DNA from: Bacillus sp. IITD106
GTDB lineage: Bacteria > Bacillota > Bacilli > Bacillales > Bacillaceae_C
Direction of reading: 5' to 3'
Assembly (NCBI RefSeq): GCF_019459225.1
Contig: NZ_JAIAZY010000015.1
Location: forward strand, 1 to 64,000
Length of the DNA stretch: 64,000 nucleotides
Positions 35,032 to 42,427 of this stretch are shown one piece after another. A program made the translations under genes and the position numbers. Within the stretch, counting starts at the first letter, position 1, and every line of letters starts with the position of its first letter. The notes beneath the pieces are model-generated. The model ran no database searches, was not told the DNA's origin, and worked only from the letters and a program-made list of their open reading frames with translations.

Positions 35032-35763
35032 CTATTCCATCGTTACAGCTTGAATAAATGGGATTCCGACTGGCAACGATTCTTCATTTATTTGAATTTG
35101 TTTATTTACGTTAGGCAGTTCTTTATCTATTCCTTTACTTACCGCCCATATTTGATTCACATTCTCTTTTTCACAAATAAACTTCCAAAGCCCGTCCAAA
35201 TTTCCGGATTGATGTGTTTTAATCCTTCCATTCGGAAGCATTTCAATAAGTAAAAAGATATTCTTTTTATTTTCCTTATAAATCGCGCTATATTTATTTG
35301 CTTGTAAGATCTTTGATGGGCTCGGAGATATAGTCCAACTAGATATGTTCGTTCTTACTTTTTGAAGATGACTCATCACATCGTTGTACGTTGCACCTGT
35401 ATGTATCATACTTAAGACCTCATTTTTAAAAAATACATACTCCGCTTTGCTGCCTTGAATAGGAATGGGCCAGAAGATCTTATTAGGAAAAAACCAATTT
35501 TGTAGTCGGTCGAACATCTCTTTTGATCCGTACCTAGCATCGAAGAAATAAATAATTTTATCTTTTTCTTTAAATAAATTGGAAAAATACTCCAGCTCCG
35601 TATCGATTGTTTGCGTCTTGAGGGAAAGTTTCTTGGAGGCGAGTCCAGGCTTGTTAAATCGGATAGCGTCTTGAAGTTGTCCATATTTCCCTTTTAAATA
35701 TGCCTCCTTAATTGTTTCATCTTCTTCCTTTACACCTATCATTTCGTCTACAAGTAATAACAT
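35032..35763 (-). CDS. Unknown protein, first gene of the Tad locus
   Basis: 243 residues, no signal peptide or membrane helix, mixed alpha/beta composition, slightly basic. No family recognised. It opens with MLLLVDEMIGVKEEDE and contains TELEYFSNLFKEKDKIIYFFD. The ATG has AAGGGG 7 bases upstream. It is 41 bases upstream of cpaB and downstream of the only clear promoter, so it leads the transcript. It could be a cytoplasmic regulator or an assembly factor of this pilus. The position suggests a job tied to the locus, but the sequence gives no direct clue. Confidence 0.7.
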   Translation of the reverse strand: MLLLVDEMIGVKEEDETIKEAYLKGKYGQLQDAIRFNKPGLASKKLSLKTQTIDTELEYFSNLFKEKDKIIYFFDARYGSKEMFDRLQNWFFPNKIFWPIPIQGSKAEYVFFKNEVLSMIHTGATYNDVMSHLQKVRTNISSWTISPSPSKILQANKYSAIYKENKKNIFLLIEMLPNGRIKTHQSGNLDGLWKFICEKENVNQIWAVSKGIDKELPNVNKQIQINEESLPVGIPFIQAVTME

Positions 35764-35816
35764 GAAAATACCCCTTATTCACTTCGAAAAATGTATAGCT
35801 TTTTACCTTTCATTAA

Positions 35817-35845
35817 CTAATATCACGTGTTCACAATCTGGTCAA
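35817..35845 (-). promoter_or_regulatory. Sigma-A-like promoter of the Tad locus
   Basis: Minus strand: TTGACC (35845-35840), 17-base spacer, TATTAG (35822-35817). It lies about 55 bases before the first ATG. It is the best candidate for transcription of the whole 12-kb run. Confidence 0.6.
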
Positions 35846-35853
35846 TTTAGTAC

Positions 35854-35886
35854 AAAAATCACAAAAATTTGCATCTAGTGATTTTT
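35854..35886. promoter_or_regulatory. Inverted repeat upstream of the Tad promoter, candidate operator
   Basis: AAAAATCAC (35854-35862) and GTGATTTTT (35878-35886) are perfect 9-base inverted arms separated by 15 bases. They lie 9 bases upstream of the -35 element, where an activator or competing repressor would bind. No specific regulator is implied by the sequence. Confidence 0.45.
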
Positions 35887-36107
35887 TCCTAAAGAGCCAT
35901 CATAAGGTGAACATTTTTAAGGTCTAATGAATTAGTTTAAATAAGAAAAATTTGGGTAAATGTTAAATCGAATTCCATATATTGTAAAATAATTTTCTGT
36001 CTGTCAAAAAATAGGGAAAAATTAATCATTTTTCAAAATAATGCCGGAAAGTGCAAGCGACATATAAAAACTGACACTATGGGCGTAATGTCAGTCTCTT
36101 ACCAAAC

Positions 36108-36944
36108 TTATTCTATTAATTTCCCTTTAAACAAATTTGTATCAATATTACAGCTTTTTGCATCAATACCATATTGCCAACCTAGGACATTCGAATCTTT
36201 TGGTGCTTCCGGGCCATATTTAGGAGCTTTTTTCTCAGAAGTAATACCGGCTTGTGGATGCGCTGACCAAAGGATCATCTCTTTTCTCAAGTCTTTTTTA
36301 CTATCAGCTGCCTTATTAAATGCCGAAAATAATGCATTTTTGGAGTCAAAGACACCGTAGATTCCAGGAGTATAAGACGATTTTTTTATTTCATCAAACC
36401 AGCCTTCAATGAATTTCGAATCCACTGGAAAAGATGGTTCAATATCAGCAAAGATTGCCTTTCCTTTTGGAATCTTTAGATCCTGCACAAAAGAAATTGC
36501 TTTTTTCGCATGGGATTTACCATTATCGTAGCCTTCTGCTTCCGTTATATGATTATAGATTATTAGAATCTTTACTTTGTTTGAATGGAGATAATTGATT
36601 TCTTCTGAAGTTAGCCCAAAGGAAACATCCTCTATATTTCCTAAGTATCTTCCCCATATTTTAGGCGTTCCAAATTCTTCTTTTACACAAGCATATATTT
36701 CTTTTGACGTTAGGCTTGCTGAGTCCACTCCCCAAAGAATATCATCAGGGCTAACGCTATTATCTTTGCGCTTTTTATCACCTTTTTTAGCCTTTTTCCC
36801 CTCTTTCTTGCCACTTTCCTCTTCATGCTGCTTTTTACTTTGACCATTTTTATCATCATCTCGATCAATTGAAAAATAGATGATGAAGGGAATTAATAAA
36901 ATGATAAATATGGTGCCAATGATGAGGAAATTTCTTTTATTCAT
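36108..36944 (-). CDS. DUF1906 glycoside hydrolase-like exported protein
   Basis: 278 residues. An N-terminal membrane anchor (about 5-25) is followed by a Lys/Glu-rich linker (QHEEESGKKEGKKAKKGDK). A DUF1906 (Rv2525c-like) domain then fills the rest. It begins at ILWGVDSASLTSKEIYACVK, has KILIIYNHITEAEGYD and GKAIFADIEP, and ends at NVLGWQYGIDAKSCNIDTNLF. The fold is a TIM barrel related to GH25 lysozymes, and the acidic ADIEP motif corresponds to the active-site strand. The domain may act on the cell wall. It stands alone before the Tad locus on the same strand. Confidence 0.82.
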   Translation of the reverse strand: MNKRNFLIIGTIFIILLIPFIIYFSIDRDDDKNGQSKKQHEEESGKKEGKKAKKGDKKRKDNSVSPDDILWGVDSASLTSKEIYACVKEEFGTPKIWGRYLGNIEDVSFGLTSEEINYLHSNKVKILIIYNHITEAEGYDNGKSHAKKAISFVQDLKIPKGKAIFADIEPSFPVDSKFIEGWFDEIKKSSYTPGIYGVFDSKNALFSAFNKAADSKKDLRKEMILWSAHPQAGITSEKKAPKYGPEAPKDSNVLGWQYGIDAKSCNIDTNLFKGKLIE

Positions 36945-37114
36945 TTCCTTTCCCTCCTACTCTCTCTTCAGAGTATGCAGAGAAAAAGAAAAGGTCATAT
37001 TATTATAGATTAGCTTGTACTACAAAAATGGGCATTTTACGATGGTTGATTTTACACATAGACACGGTTAGTACATAGAATAAGGTATCTAGACTAAAGG
37101 AGGTGCCTTTTTTT

Positions 37115-37225
37115 ATGGATGGTGGATTTGGAGTTGGTTACGGAGGCTTTGCATTAGTTGTCGTGCTGTTTATTCTCTTAGTTATTATAGGTGCAGCATT
37201 TGTTGGTGGATATGGGTACATTTAA
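37115..37225 (+). CDS. YjcZ-family sporulation miniprotein
   Basis: 36 residues, too short for most gene callers: it opens MDGGFGVGYGGFALVVVLF and ends GAAFVGGYGYI. The Gly/Tyr-rich ends flanking a single Val/Leu/Ile helix are the hallmark of the YjcZ family of sporulation-associated peptides in Bacillaceae. AAAGGAGGT lies 8 bases upstream of the ATG, a near-perfect ribosome binding site. It is monocistronic, and the hairpin at 37258 follows. Confidence 0.9.
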   Translation: MDGGFGVGYGGFALVVVLFILLVIIGAAFVGGYGYI

Positions 37226-37257
37226 GAGCCATACCATTAACATAAAAAAATAAAAAA

Positions 37258-37297
37258 AAGCTTTTCTTTCCTTTTAAAAGTGGAAAGAAAAGCTTTC
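37258..37297 (-). terminator. Strong hairpin terminator, best on the minus strand
   Basis: AAGCTTTTCTTTCC (37258-37271) and GGAAAGAAAAGCTT (37282-37295) form a perfect 14-bp stem. On the minus strand it is followed by a long T-run (TTTTTTTATTTTTTTATG region, 37257-37243). On the plus strand the tail is poor in T. So it is built mainly for minus-strand transcripts arriving from above 37300, although it may also stop the YjcZ transcript. Confidence 0.82.
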
Positions 37298-37391
37298 ATT
37301 GTTTAATGCTTTGGTATTGCCTTGCAAATACTTTCCAATCATCTAAAAAGTATGGCCATATACTTAACCTATTCATATATTTCATCCGCAT
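37296..37391 (-). CDS. Candidate small ORF just upstream of a minus-strand terminator
   Basis: 31 codons, ending MNRLSIWPYFLDDWKVFARQ and a few more residues, aromatic and amphipathic. It stops within the arm of the strong minus-strand terminator at 37258-37297, which otherwise has no gene to serve. The ribosome binding site is weak. An internal ATG five codons in is an alternative start. No family recognised. Confidence 0.3.
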   Translation of the reverse strand: MRMKYMNRLSIWPYFLDDWKVFARQYQSIKQ

Positions 37392-37512
37392 TTTCATAGC
37401 GTATTTTTTCGGAGTGAATAACAGCTTTCTTTTTATCATTTTTGTCGTTTTCTTTTGTTCTTATATTTATTTTTTCATTTTCCTTTATAGATTTTACATC
37501 CCAGGTTTCCAT
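37369..37512 (-). CDS. Candidate small charged ORF
   Basis: 47 residues, highly charged (METWDVKSIKENEKINIR at the start), 3' end overlapping the 31-codon ORF. GGGAGG lies 12 bases before the ATG, which is rather far. With the downstream ORF and terminator it would make a short minus-strand transcript diverging from the DUF421 gene. No family recognised; it may not be translated. Confidence 0.3.
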   Translation of the reverse strand: METWDVKSIKENEKINIRTKENDKNDKKKAVIHSEKIRYENADEIYE

Positions 37513-37657
37513 GTTGGATTAGTACCTCCCATTCATTCTTATGTCAGTATATCTTTTCCGAATGGACGGGCTTTATTCCTTTCCAAAATAATACTCGTAT
37601 GTAAATAACCAAATGGTAAAAAATATGTTGTAACATGATTAAAAGAGGGTTTTATGA

Positions 37658-38257
37658 ATGGACTTGGATTTGATATGGAAGGTTTTACTGATTTTTGCCA
37701 TTGGGACACTGTATTTGAGAATAAGCGGGAGAAAAACAATTTCCCAAATGACAATGCCAGAAGCCATCATAATGATTGCCTTCGGTACGATGCTCATCCA
37801 ACCTGTAACGAGCAAAAGTATATGGACGACCATTGTTGTAGGAGCCATTTTTATTTTGGCACTTATTGTAACAGAGTGGATTCAAATAAAATCTGATTTC
37901 CTTGAGTCGGTAATTTCCGGCAAATCAGTACCTGTTGTGGAAAAAGGAAAACTTGTTGAAAAAAATTTGAGAAGGTTAAGATTAACAGTCGATAAATTAG
38001 AGGAACGGCTTCGTCAACTCGGAATTGCTTCGATTAATGATTTAGAAACCGCTACAGTTGAAGTGAACGGAAAATTAGGATATACCTTAAAACCCGAAAA
38101 ACAACCAGCTACGAAAGAAGATATTCAAGCACTCATACAACTGATACAAACCGGACATTTAAACAAAACGATCATTAATAATAAAAACGAAAATATATTT
38201 TCGGAAGTCAAAAACAAGAATCATGATGCGGATCCACCACCGGAATATCTACAATAG
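37658..38257 (+). CDS. DUF421 membrane protein (YetF-like)
   Basis: 199-residue member of the DUF421/YetF family. Helices lie at about 4-20, 32-50 and 57-75, with the conserved RISGRKTISQMTMPEAIIMI stretch between the first two. The cytoplasmic part follows: SGKSVPVVEKGKLVEKNLRRLRLT and DLETATVEVNGKLGYTLK, both typical. The C-terminal tail is hydrophilic. Family members occur in spore membranes and elsewhere in Bacillus; the molecular role is unknown. Confidence 0.9.
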   Translation: MDLDLIWKVLLIFAIGTLYLRISGRKTISQMTMPEAIIMIAFGTMLIQPVTSKSIWTTIVVGAIFILALIVTEWIQIKSDFLESVISGKSVPVVEKGKLVEKNLRRLRLTVDKLEERLRQLGIASINDLETATVEVNGKLGYTLKPEKQPATKEDIQALIQLIQTGHLNKTIINNKNENIFSEVKNKNHDADPPPEYLQ

Positions 38258-38580
38258 AAACGGAAGTGGAGGTTCATGGAACATTGCTGGATTTTGTACA
38301 GCGTGATTGACACTCAAGATGGAAGCAAATGGATTGCGAACAATTTTTATTATAGCCCGGTTCAAAAGGACTGCTTTTGAAGTTTTCACATGGGCACGGG
38401 AGCTTTGAACGGTTCAAAGAGACAGCAAATGCTTCTTTATCATGCCTAAGGAACTTTTAATACTTTACCGAAACTCGTTGCTTTTTCTTCGTGAAAAGAA
38501 CTAAAAATTTACTTGTCGGAGCTGGATTATCTTACTGAAAAAGAAGAAGTGGATTCAATACACCACTTCTTCTTTTTCAT
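38258..38580. other. 323-base gap after the DUF421 gene
   Basis: Apart from the terminator at 38538-38577, no convincing gene is visible. A 34-codon plus-strand frame (38276-38380, GGAGG only 3 bases from the ATG) and a 46-codon Cys-rich minus-strand frame over the same stretch both exist. Neither has a good start context. The stretch may be a decayed gene. Confidence 0.4.
38538..38577. terminator. Bidirectional terminator between DUF421 and the aconitase operon
   Basis: AAAAAGAAGAAGTGG (38538-38552) pairs perfectly with CCACTTCTTCTTTTT (38563-38577) around a 10-base loop. T-runs flank it on both strands. It ends the aconitase/zinc-finger transcript 4 bases after its last stop. Confidence 0.85.
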
Positions 38581-38757
38581 TTAATCCAATAACCGATTAT
38601 TTTCATCTACAGACATGAGCTTGGCGGATTGAGGCCCTCCCTCTGCCTCAATAACACCGGCGCCTCTACATACACTGCAATTGTATTGCCAGCCTTCATC
38701 GTCTGACAACATCCCTGTCCCTTCGCACGCCTTACAAGTAAGTTCTCTATCCACCAT
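38581..38757 (-). CDS. Small DnaJ-type zinc-finger protein
   Basis: 58 residues with two Cys-x-x-Cys-x-Gly-x-Gly-type motifs (CKACEGTG and CSVCRGAG) as in the DnaJ central zinc finger and small Bacillus YuiA-like proteins. The four cysteines likely bind one zinc. The ATG at 38755-38757 has GGGGTGA 5 bases upstream; a GTG three codons earlier lies inside that site. It follows the aconitase gene by 14 bases in the same transcript. A role in maturing or guarding the iron-sulphur enzyme is possible but unproven. Confidence 0.78.
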   Translation of the reverse strand: MVDRELTCKACEGTGMLSDDEGWQYNCSVCRGAGVIEAEGGPQSAKLMSVDENNRLLD

Positions 38758-38771
38758 ATCATTCACCCCAA

Positions 38772-40727
38772 TTATTCAGCAATTTTTTGACGGCTTTTTA
38801 CCCAATTGATCATTCCGCCTGCTAACATGACATCTACTTGTCGTTCTGATAACGTATGTTTCACTCTTATTTCTTGTACTCGCCCTTTGACGCCTATCGT
38901 AAATTCATTTACCTGTTTAATCGTCGTTCTTACATTCGACAGTAGTAAAATATCTCCTTGATTTAACATGTCATAGTCATCTGGATTAACGAAAGTTAAT
39001 GGCAATACACCGAAATTAACGAGATTTTGCCAATGAATCCTTGCAAAATCTTTAACAAGTGCAACCCTCAAGCCTAAATATCTTGGAGCTAGCGCAGCAT
39101 GCTCACGGCTTGAACCTTGACCATAATTAAAACCTCCAACTACAGCATGGCCACCTTGATCAACTGTTTCTTTTCCTCTTGTGTAGTATGTTCGATCAAT
39201 GATTTCAAATGCAAATTTACTAATTTCAGGGAGATTGCTCCTGAATGGCAAAACGCGAGCTCCACCTGCTAAAATTTCATCGGTGGATATATTGTCCCCC
39301 ATTTTTAATAAGATCGGAAGTTCCATATGGTCATGAAGCTCCTTCATAGAAGGTATAGAAGCAATATTTGGACCTTTCACAAGCTGCACGTTTTTTGCTT
39401 CTTCGTAAGGTAACGGCGCCTCCAGTAAATTCACATCAATTGTAGGATAGTTCGGTTCCTTAATCTTTGGATACGGAAAATCCACAGTTCTAGGATCTGT
39501 AATTTTGCCAGTTAACGCTGAAACGGCAGCTGTTTCAGGACTGCATAAATAGACACTATCTTCTCTCGTTCCCGATCTTCCCGGAAAATTCCGCGGTGTC
39601 GTCCGTAAACTATTCCGCCCTGTTGCCGGTGCTTGCCCCATCCCGATACAGCCATTACAGCCAGCTTGATGTAATCGCGCGCCTGATTGAAGCAAACTTG
39701 CGATATGACTTTCCTTTACTAAATCCGTTAACATTTGACGTGAAGTTGGATTGATGTCAAACGAAATTCCTTCCGCAATCTGTTTCCCTTTCACAATTTC
39801 CGCAGCAATGGCAAAATCGCGGAAACCAGGATTCGCTGATGACCCAATATATGATTGATATATAGGTGTCCCCGCAACCTCTGAAACAGGCACTACATTA
39901 CCTGGACTAGATGGTTTTGCGATGAGCGGTTCTAGTTCAGACAGATTTATTTCTTCTGTTAAATCATACTGTGCTCCAGCATCCGCCACCAATTCAATCC
40001 AATCATCTTTTCTTCCTTGCTCTTTTAAAAATCGTCTAATTTCTCGATCCGATGGAAAAACAGTTCCAGTCGCTCCTAATTCTGCCCCCATATTCGCGAT
40101 TACGTGGCGATCCATCGCACTTAATGTGTCAACACCCGGTCCGTAATATTCGATTACTTTTCCAACTCCACCCTTCACATCATATCTGCGAAGTAATTCT
40201 AAAATAACATCTTTTGCACTCACCCAATCAGGAAGCTCTCCTGTCAGCTTAATTCCCCACACTTGAGGCATTTTCACATAAAAAGGCTCGCCTGCAATCG
40301 CTAATGCTACATCGAGCCCACCTGCTCCCATCGCAAGCATTCCCATACAGCCATTGGCGCAAGTGTGACTGTCTGATCCAAGCAATGTTTTTCCCGGTTT
40401 TGCAAGCCTCTGCATGTGAACGGGATGGCTCACTCCATTCCCTGGTCGGCTGTAATACAAGCCGAACCGTCTCGTTGCACTTTGTAAAAATAGATGATCA
40501 TCAGGATTCTTGCTGTCAACTTGGATAAGATTGTGGTCAACATATTGGGCGGATGCTTCTGTTTTTGCTCGTTCCAAGCCCATCGCTTCAAGCTCCAACA
40601 TCACCATTGTTCCCGTCGCATCTTGTGTTAAGGTTTGATCAATTCTTAATCCAATTTCTGTTCCAGGAATCATTTCACCAGATAAAAGATGCGACTGAAT
40701 TAATTTTTGCGTAATATTTAATGCCAT
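38772..40727 (-). CDS. Aconitate hydratase, short (Aquifex-type) form
   Basis: 651-residue aconitase-superfamily enzyme, shorter than the roughly 900-residue CitB/AcnA type used in the Bacillus TCA cycle. The 4Fe-4S ligands are present: Cys123 in GSDSHTCANG, and Cys357 and Cys360 in AGCNGCIGMG. Substrate-binding segments include SSANPGFRDF, and the swivel domain carries YGQGSSREHAALAPRYLG. It most likely interconverts citrate and isocitrate; a homoaconitase-like or methylcitrate role cannot be excluded. Taken with the zinc-finger gene downstream it forms a two-gene operon. Confidence 0.88.
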   Translation of the reverse strand: MALNITQKLIQSHLLSGEMIPGTEIGLRIDQTLTQDATGTMVMLELEAMGLERAKTEASAQYVDHNLIQVDSKNPDDHLFLQSATRRFGLYYSRPGNGVSHPVHMQRLAKPGKTLLGSDSHTCANGCMGMLAMGAGGLDVALAIAGEPFYVKMPQVWGIKLTGELPDWVSAKDVILELLRRYDVKGGVGKVIEYYGPGVDTLSAMDRHVIANMGAELGATGTVFPSDREIRRFLKEQGRKDDWIELVADAGAQYDLTEEINLSELEPLIAKPSSPGNVVPVSEVAGTPIYQSYIGSSANPGFRDFAIAAEIVKGKQIAEGISFDINPTSRQMLTDLVKESHIASLLQSGARLHQAGCNGCIGMGQAPATGRNSLRTTPRNFPGRSGTREDSVYLCSPETAAVSALTGKITDPRTVDFPYPKIKEPNYPTIDVNLLEAPLPYEEAKNVQLVKGPNIASIPSMKELHDHMELPILLKMGDNISTDEILAGGARVLPFRSNLPEISKFAFEIIDRTYYTRGKETVDQGGHAVVGGFNYGQGSSREHAALAPRYLGLRVALVKDFARIHWQNLVNFGVLPLTFVNPDDYDMLNQGDILLLSNVRTTIKQVNEFTIGVKGRVQEIRVKHTLSERQVDVMLAGGMINWVKSRQKIAE

Positions 40728-40806
40728 CTAGCTACCTCCTAAAAATACACTCCATATTACGTTATACTTCTTAATAGGATTGTTTATTCATTTGAAATAT
40801 ATGCAA

Positions 40807-40842
40807 TGAAAAAACACCATTCCGTTACGGAACAGTGTTTCG
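40807..40842 (-). terminator. Terminator of the alpha/beta hydrolase gene
   Basis: Minus strand: AACACTGTTCCGT pairs with ACGGAATGGTGTT (two mismatched positions), followed by TTTTTCATTGC. It overlaps the end of the hydrolase gene at 40825. Confidence 0.7.
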
Positions 40843-41778
40843 CATTTTGTTGTTTTTATATAGTTGTTTAGTAATCCAATTCAGAACAAGCTGGTATACA
40901 TCATGCTTATTAATCTCATTCAACATTTCATGTCTGCCGTCTTTAAAAAAGGTGGAATCAATGTTTAATAGACCTATGTCTTTATAATGCTGGATAACCT
41001 GCAATACTTTGGTGCCCCCAACCGGATCTTTATCTCCACTGAAAAATAACATTGGTAAATCTTTTGGAATTGATTGATTTAATTTTGGATCGTGAATTTT
41101 TTCTAGTCCATCAAAAAGATCGTAAAAAAAACCAGAGCTGCAAACGAAACCACAATGTGGATCATTAATGTATTTTTCAACTTCACTGCTGTCGCGTGAA
41201 AGCCAGTCAAAAGTAGTTTTAGGATTTTGAATGCCCTTATTGAACGATCCAAAGGAAAGGCGATCAAGAAGTGGACTTGGTGCCTTTGGACCTTTTACAC
41301 GACCTTCCCATTTGGCGATTAGTTTTCCTAGCTTTCCTGCTACACCTGGACTTCCCGCGGTACCAGAAAGAATCACGCCTTGGACAGAGGAAGAATATTT
41401 TTGTATATATCTTCTAACTAAAAAGGAACCCATACTGTGGCCCATTAAATAAATCGGGACATAGGGAAAATCATGTTGGATTAATTGATTTATGCCATAA
41501 AGATCTTCCACAACACGATCAAATCCATCCTTTTCGGCAAAAAAACCGACTGAACCAGCCTTTTCACCTGTTTCCCCATGGCCGCGATGGTCGTTTCCAT
41601 AAACGAAAATGCCATGCTGAACTAGATGTTCCGCGAATTCCTCGTATCTATCAATATGTTCAGCCATACCGTGTGCCAGTTGAAGAACGGCGACAGGTTG
41701 AGCATCTTTCGCGCACCACTTTCTTACGTAAATTTCAACCCCATCAGACATCTTTAACCAATTAATAGAAGCTTTCAT
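40825..41778 (-). CDS. Alpha/beta hydrolase, lysophospholipase/monoacylglycerol lipase type
   Basis: 317-residue serine hydrolase of the Hydrolase_4 group. The oxyanion region is LQLAHGMAEHIDRYEEFAEH, followed by YGNDHRGHGETG. The nucleophile is in LMGHSMGSFL (Ser in GHSMG). The acid is in FFSGDKDPVGG, and the catalytic His is in KDGRHEMLNEI. There is no signal peptide, so it is cytoplasmic. Family members cleave monoacylglycerols or lysophospholipids. GGGGGA lies before the ATG. It is co-directional with a small lipoprotein gene 22 bases upstream. Confidence 0.9.
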   Translation of the reverse strand: MKASINWLKMSDGVEIYVRKWCAKDAQPVAVLQLAHGMAEHIDRYEEFAEHLVQHGIFVYGNDHRGHGETGEKAGSVGFFAEKDGFDRVVEDLYGINQLIQHDFPYVPIYLMGHSMGSFLVRRYIQKYSSSVQGVILSGTAGSPGVAGKLGKLIAKWEGRVKGPKAPSPLLDRLSFGSFNKGIQNPKTTFDWLSRDSSEVEKYINDPHCGFVCSSGFFYDLFDGLEKIHDPKLNQSIPKDLPMLFFSGDKDPVGGTKVLQVIQHYKDIGLLNIDSTFFKDGRHEMLNEINKHDVYQLVLNWITKQLYKNNKMRNTVP

Positions 41779-41800
41779 TCCATCCCCCTATAGAAAGGTT

Positions 41801-42367
41801 TTAATTCATTACAGAAAATCCAATATCACCTTTTAATGAATAATGTTTTTGTTCTGCTCCGTTTTTATTTTGAGTGAAAAATTCAGCTATTCCGTGAACA
41901 ATGTACTTTCCTTCGGGAAATCCATGCTTTACAATTCCTTTCACAAAATCAATGTATTCTTTTTCATCATTTTCCCCGTAGCCGCCGGAAAAAGTGTATC
42001 TTTCACGGAATGGTTCGTCTTTATAAAGAATGGTTTCGATAAGAGGCTCATCCATTCCATATCCAACTTCAATTCCACGCATTTTCTCTTCTATCGGAAA
42101 ATAAAACGGTGAGGCAGCATGATAAATTTCAATCGAATCATCAGACCCAATATACGTAAGTTCAGCCAAAACAGCAATATCACCATTTTCATATACATCT
42201 TTTTCACTGTACAACCGATATACAAAATCACCTTCCTTGATCTCCACTTCTGGCGGTGGAAGTTTTATATCCGCTCCATCAATTTTACTTTTGCTTGCTG
42301 TCATACCACATGCCCCGAGAATCGCTATGATTATTGCAAAAACAGCCATAAAACAATACTTTTTCAA
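41801..42367 (-). CDS. Small lipoprotein of unknown function
   Basis: 188 residues with a lipoprotein signal peptide (FAIIIAILGAC, lipidated Cys at about 20). The mature part is acidic and beta-rich, with EGDFVYRLYSEKDVYENGDIAVLAELTYIG resembling an intracellular-proteinase-inhibitor or Ig-like beta domain. The TTG start has AAGGAGG 8 bases upstream. It probably forms a transcript with the hydrolase gene. Function unknown. Confidence 0.8.
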   Translation of the reverse strand: MKKYCFMAVFAIIIAILGACGMTASKSKIDGADIKLPPPEVEIKEGDFVYRLYSEKDVYENGDIAVLAELTYIGSDDSIEIYHAASPFYFPIEEKMRGIEVGYGMDEPLIETILYKDEPFRERYTFSGGYGENDEKEYIDFVKGIVKHGFPEGKYIVHGIAEFFTQNKNGAEQKHYSLKGDIGFSVMN

Positions 42368-42427
42368 AAAAATAACCTCCTTATTAGATACGACGGACGA
42401 ATCTTAAGGAAGGTTACATTATGTTTC

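Larger units (their letters stand above)
35764..36107 (-). other. Upstream region of the Tad locus (344 bases)
   Basis: A very AT-rich gap between the first Tad gene and the stop of the DUF1906 gene. It holds the promoter at 35817-35845 and an inverted repeat at 35854-35886. The stretch 35890-36060 shows no gene and no clear RNA structure. Confidence 0.5.

Noticed and set aside
35840-35900. ComK box near the Tad promoter
   Set aside because: A/T-rich runs are present, but the AAAA-N5-TTTT pair with correct spacing was not found; the symmetric repeat is better read as an unassigned operator.
38276-38403. Short plus-strand ORF and Cys-rich minus-strand ORF after the DUF421 gene
   Set aside because: Both occupy the same bases, neither has a properly spaced ribosome binding site, and no family resemblance was found.
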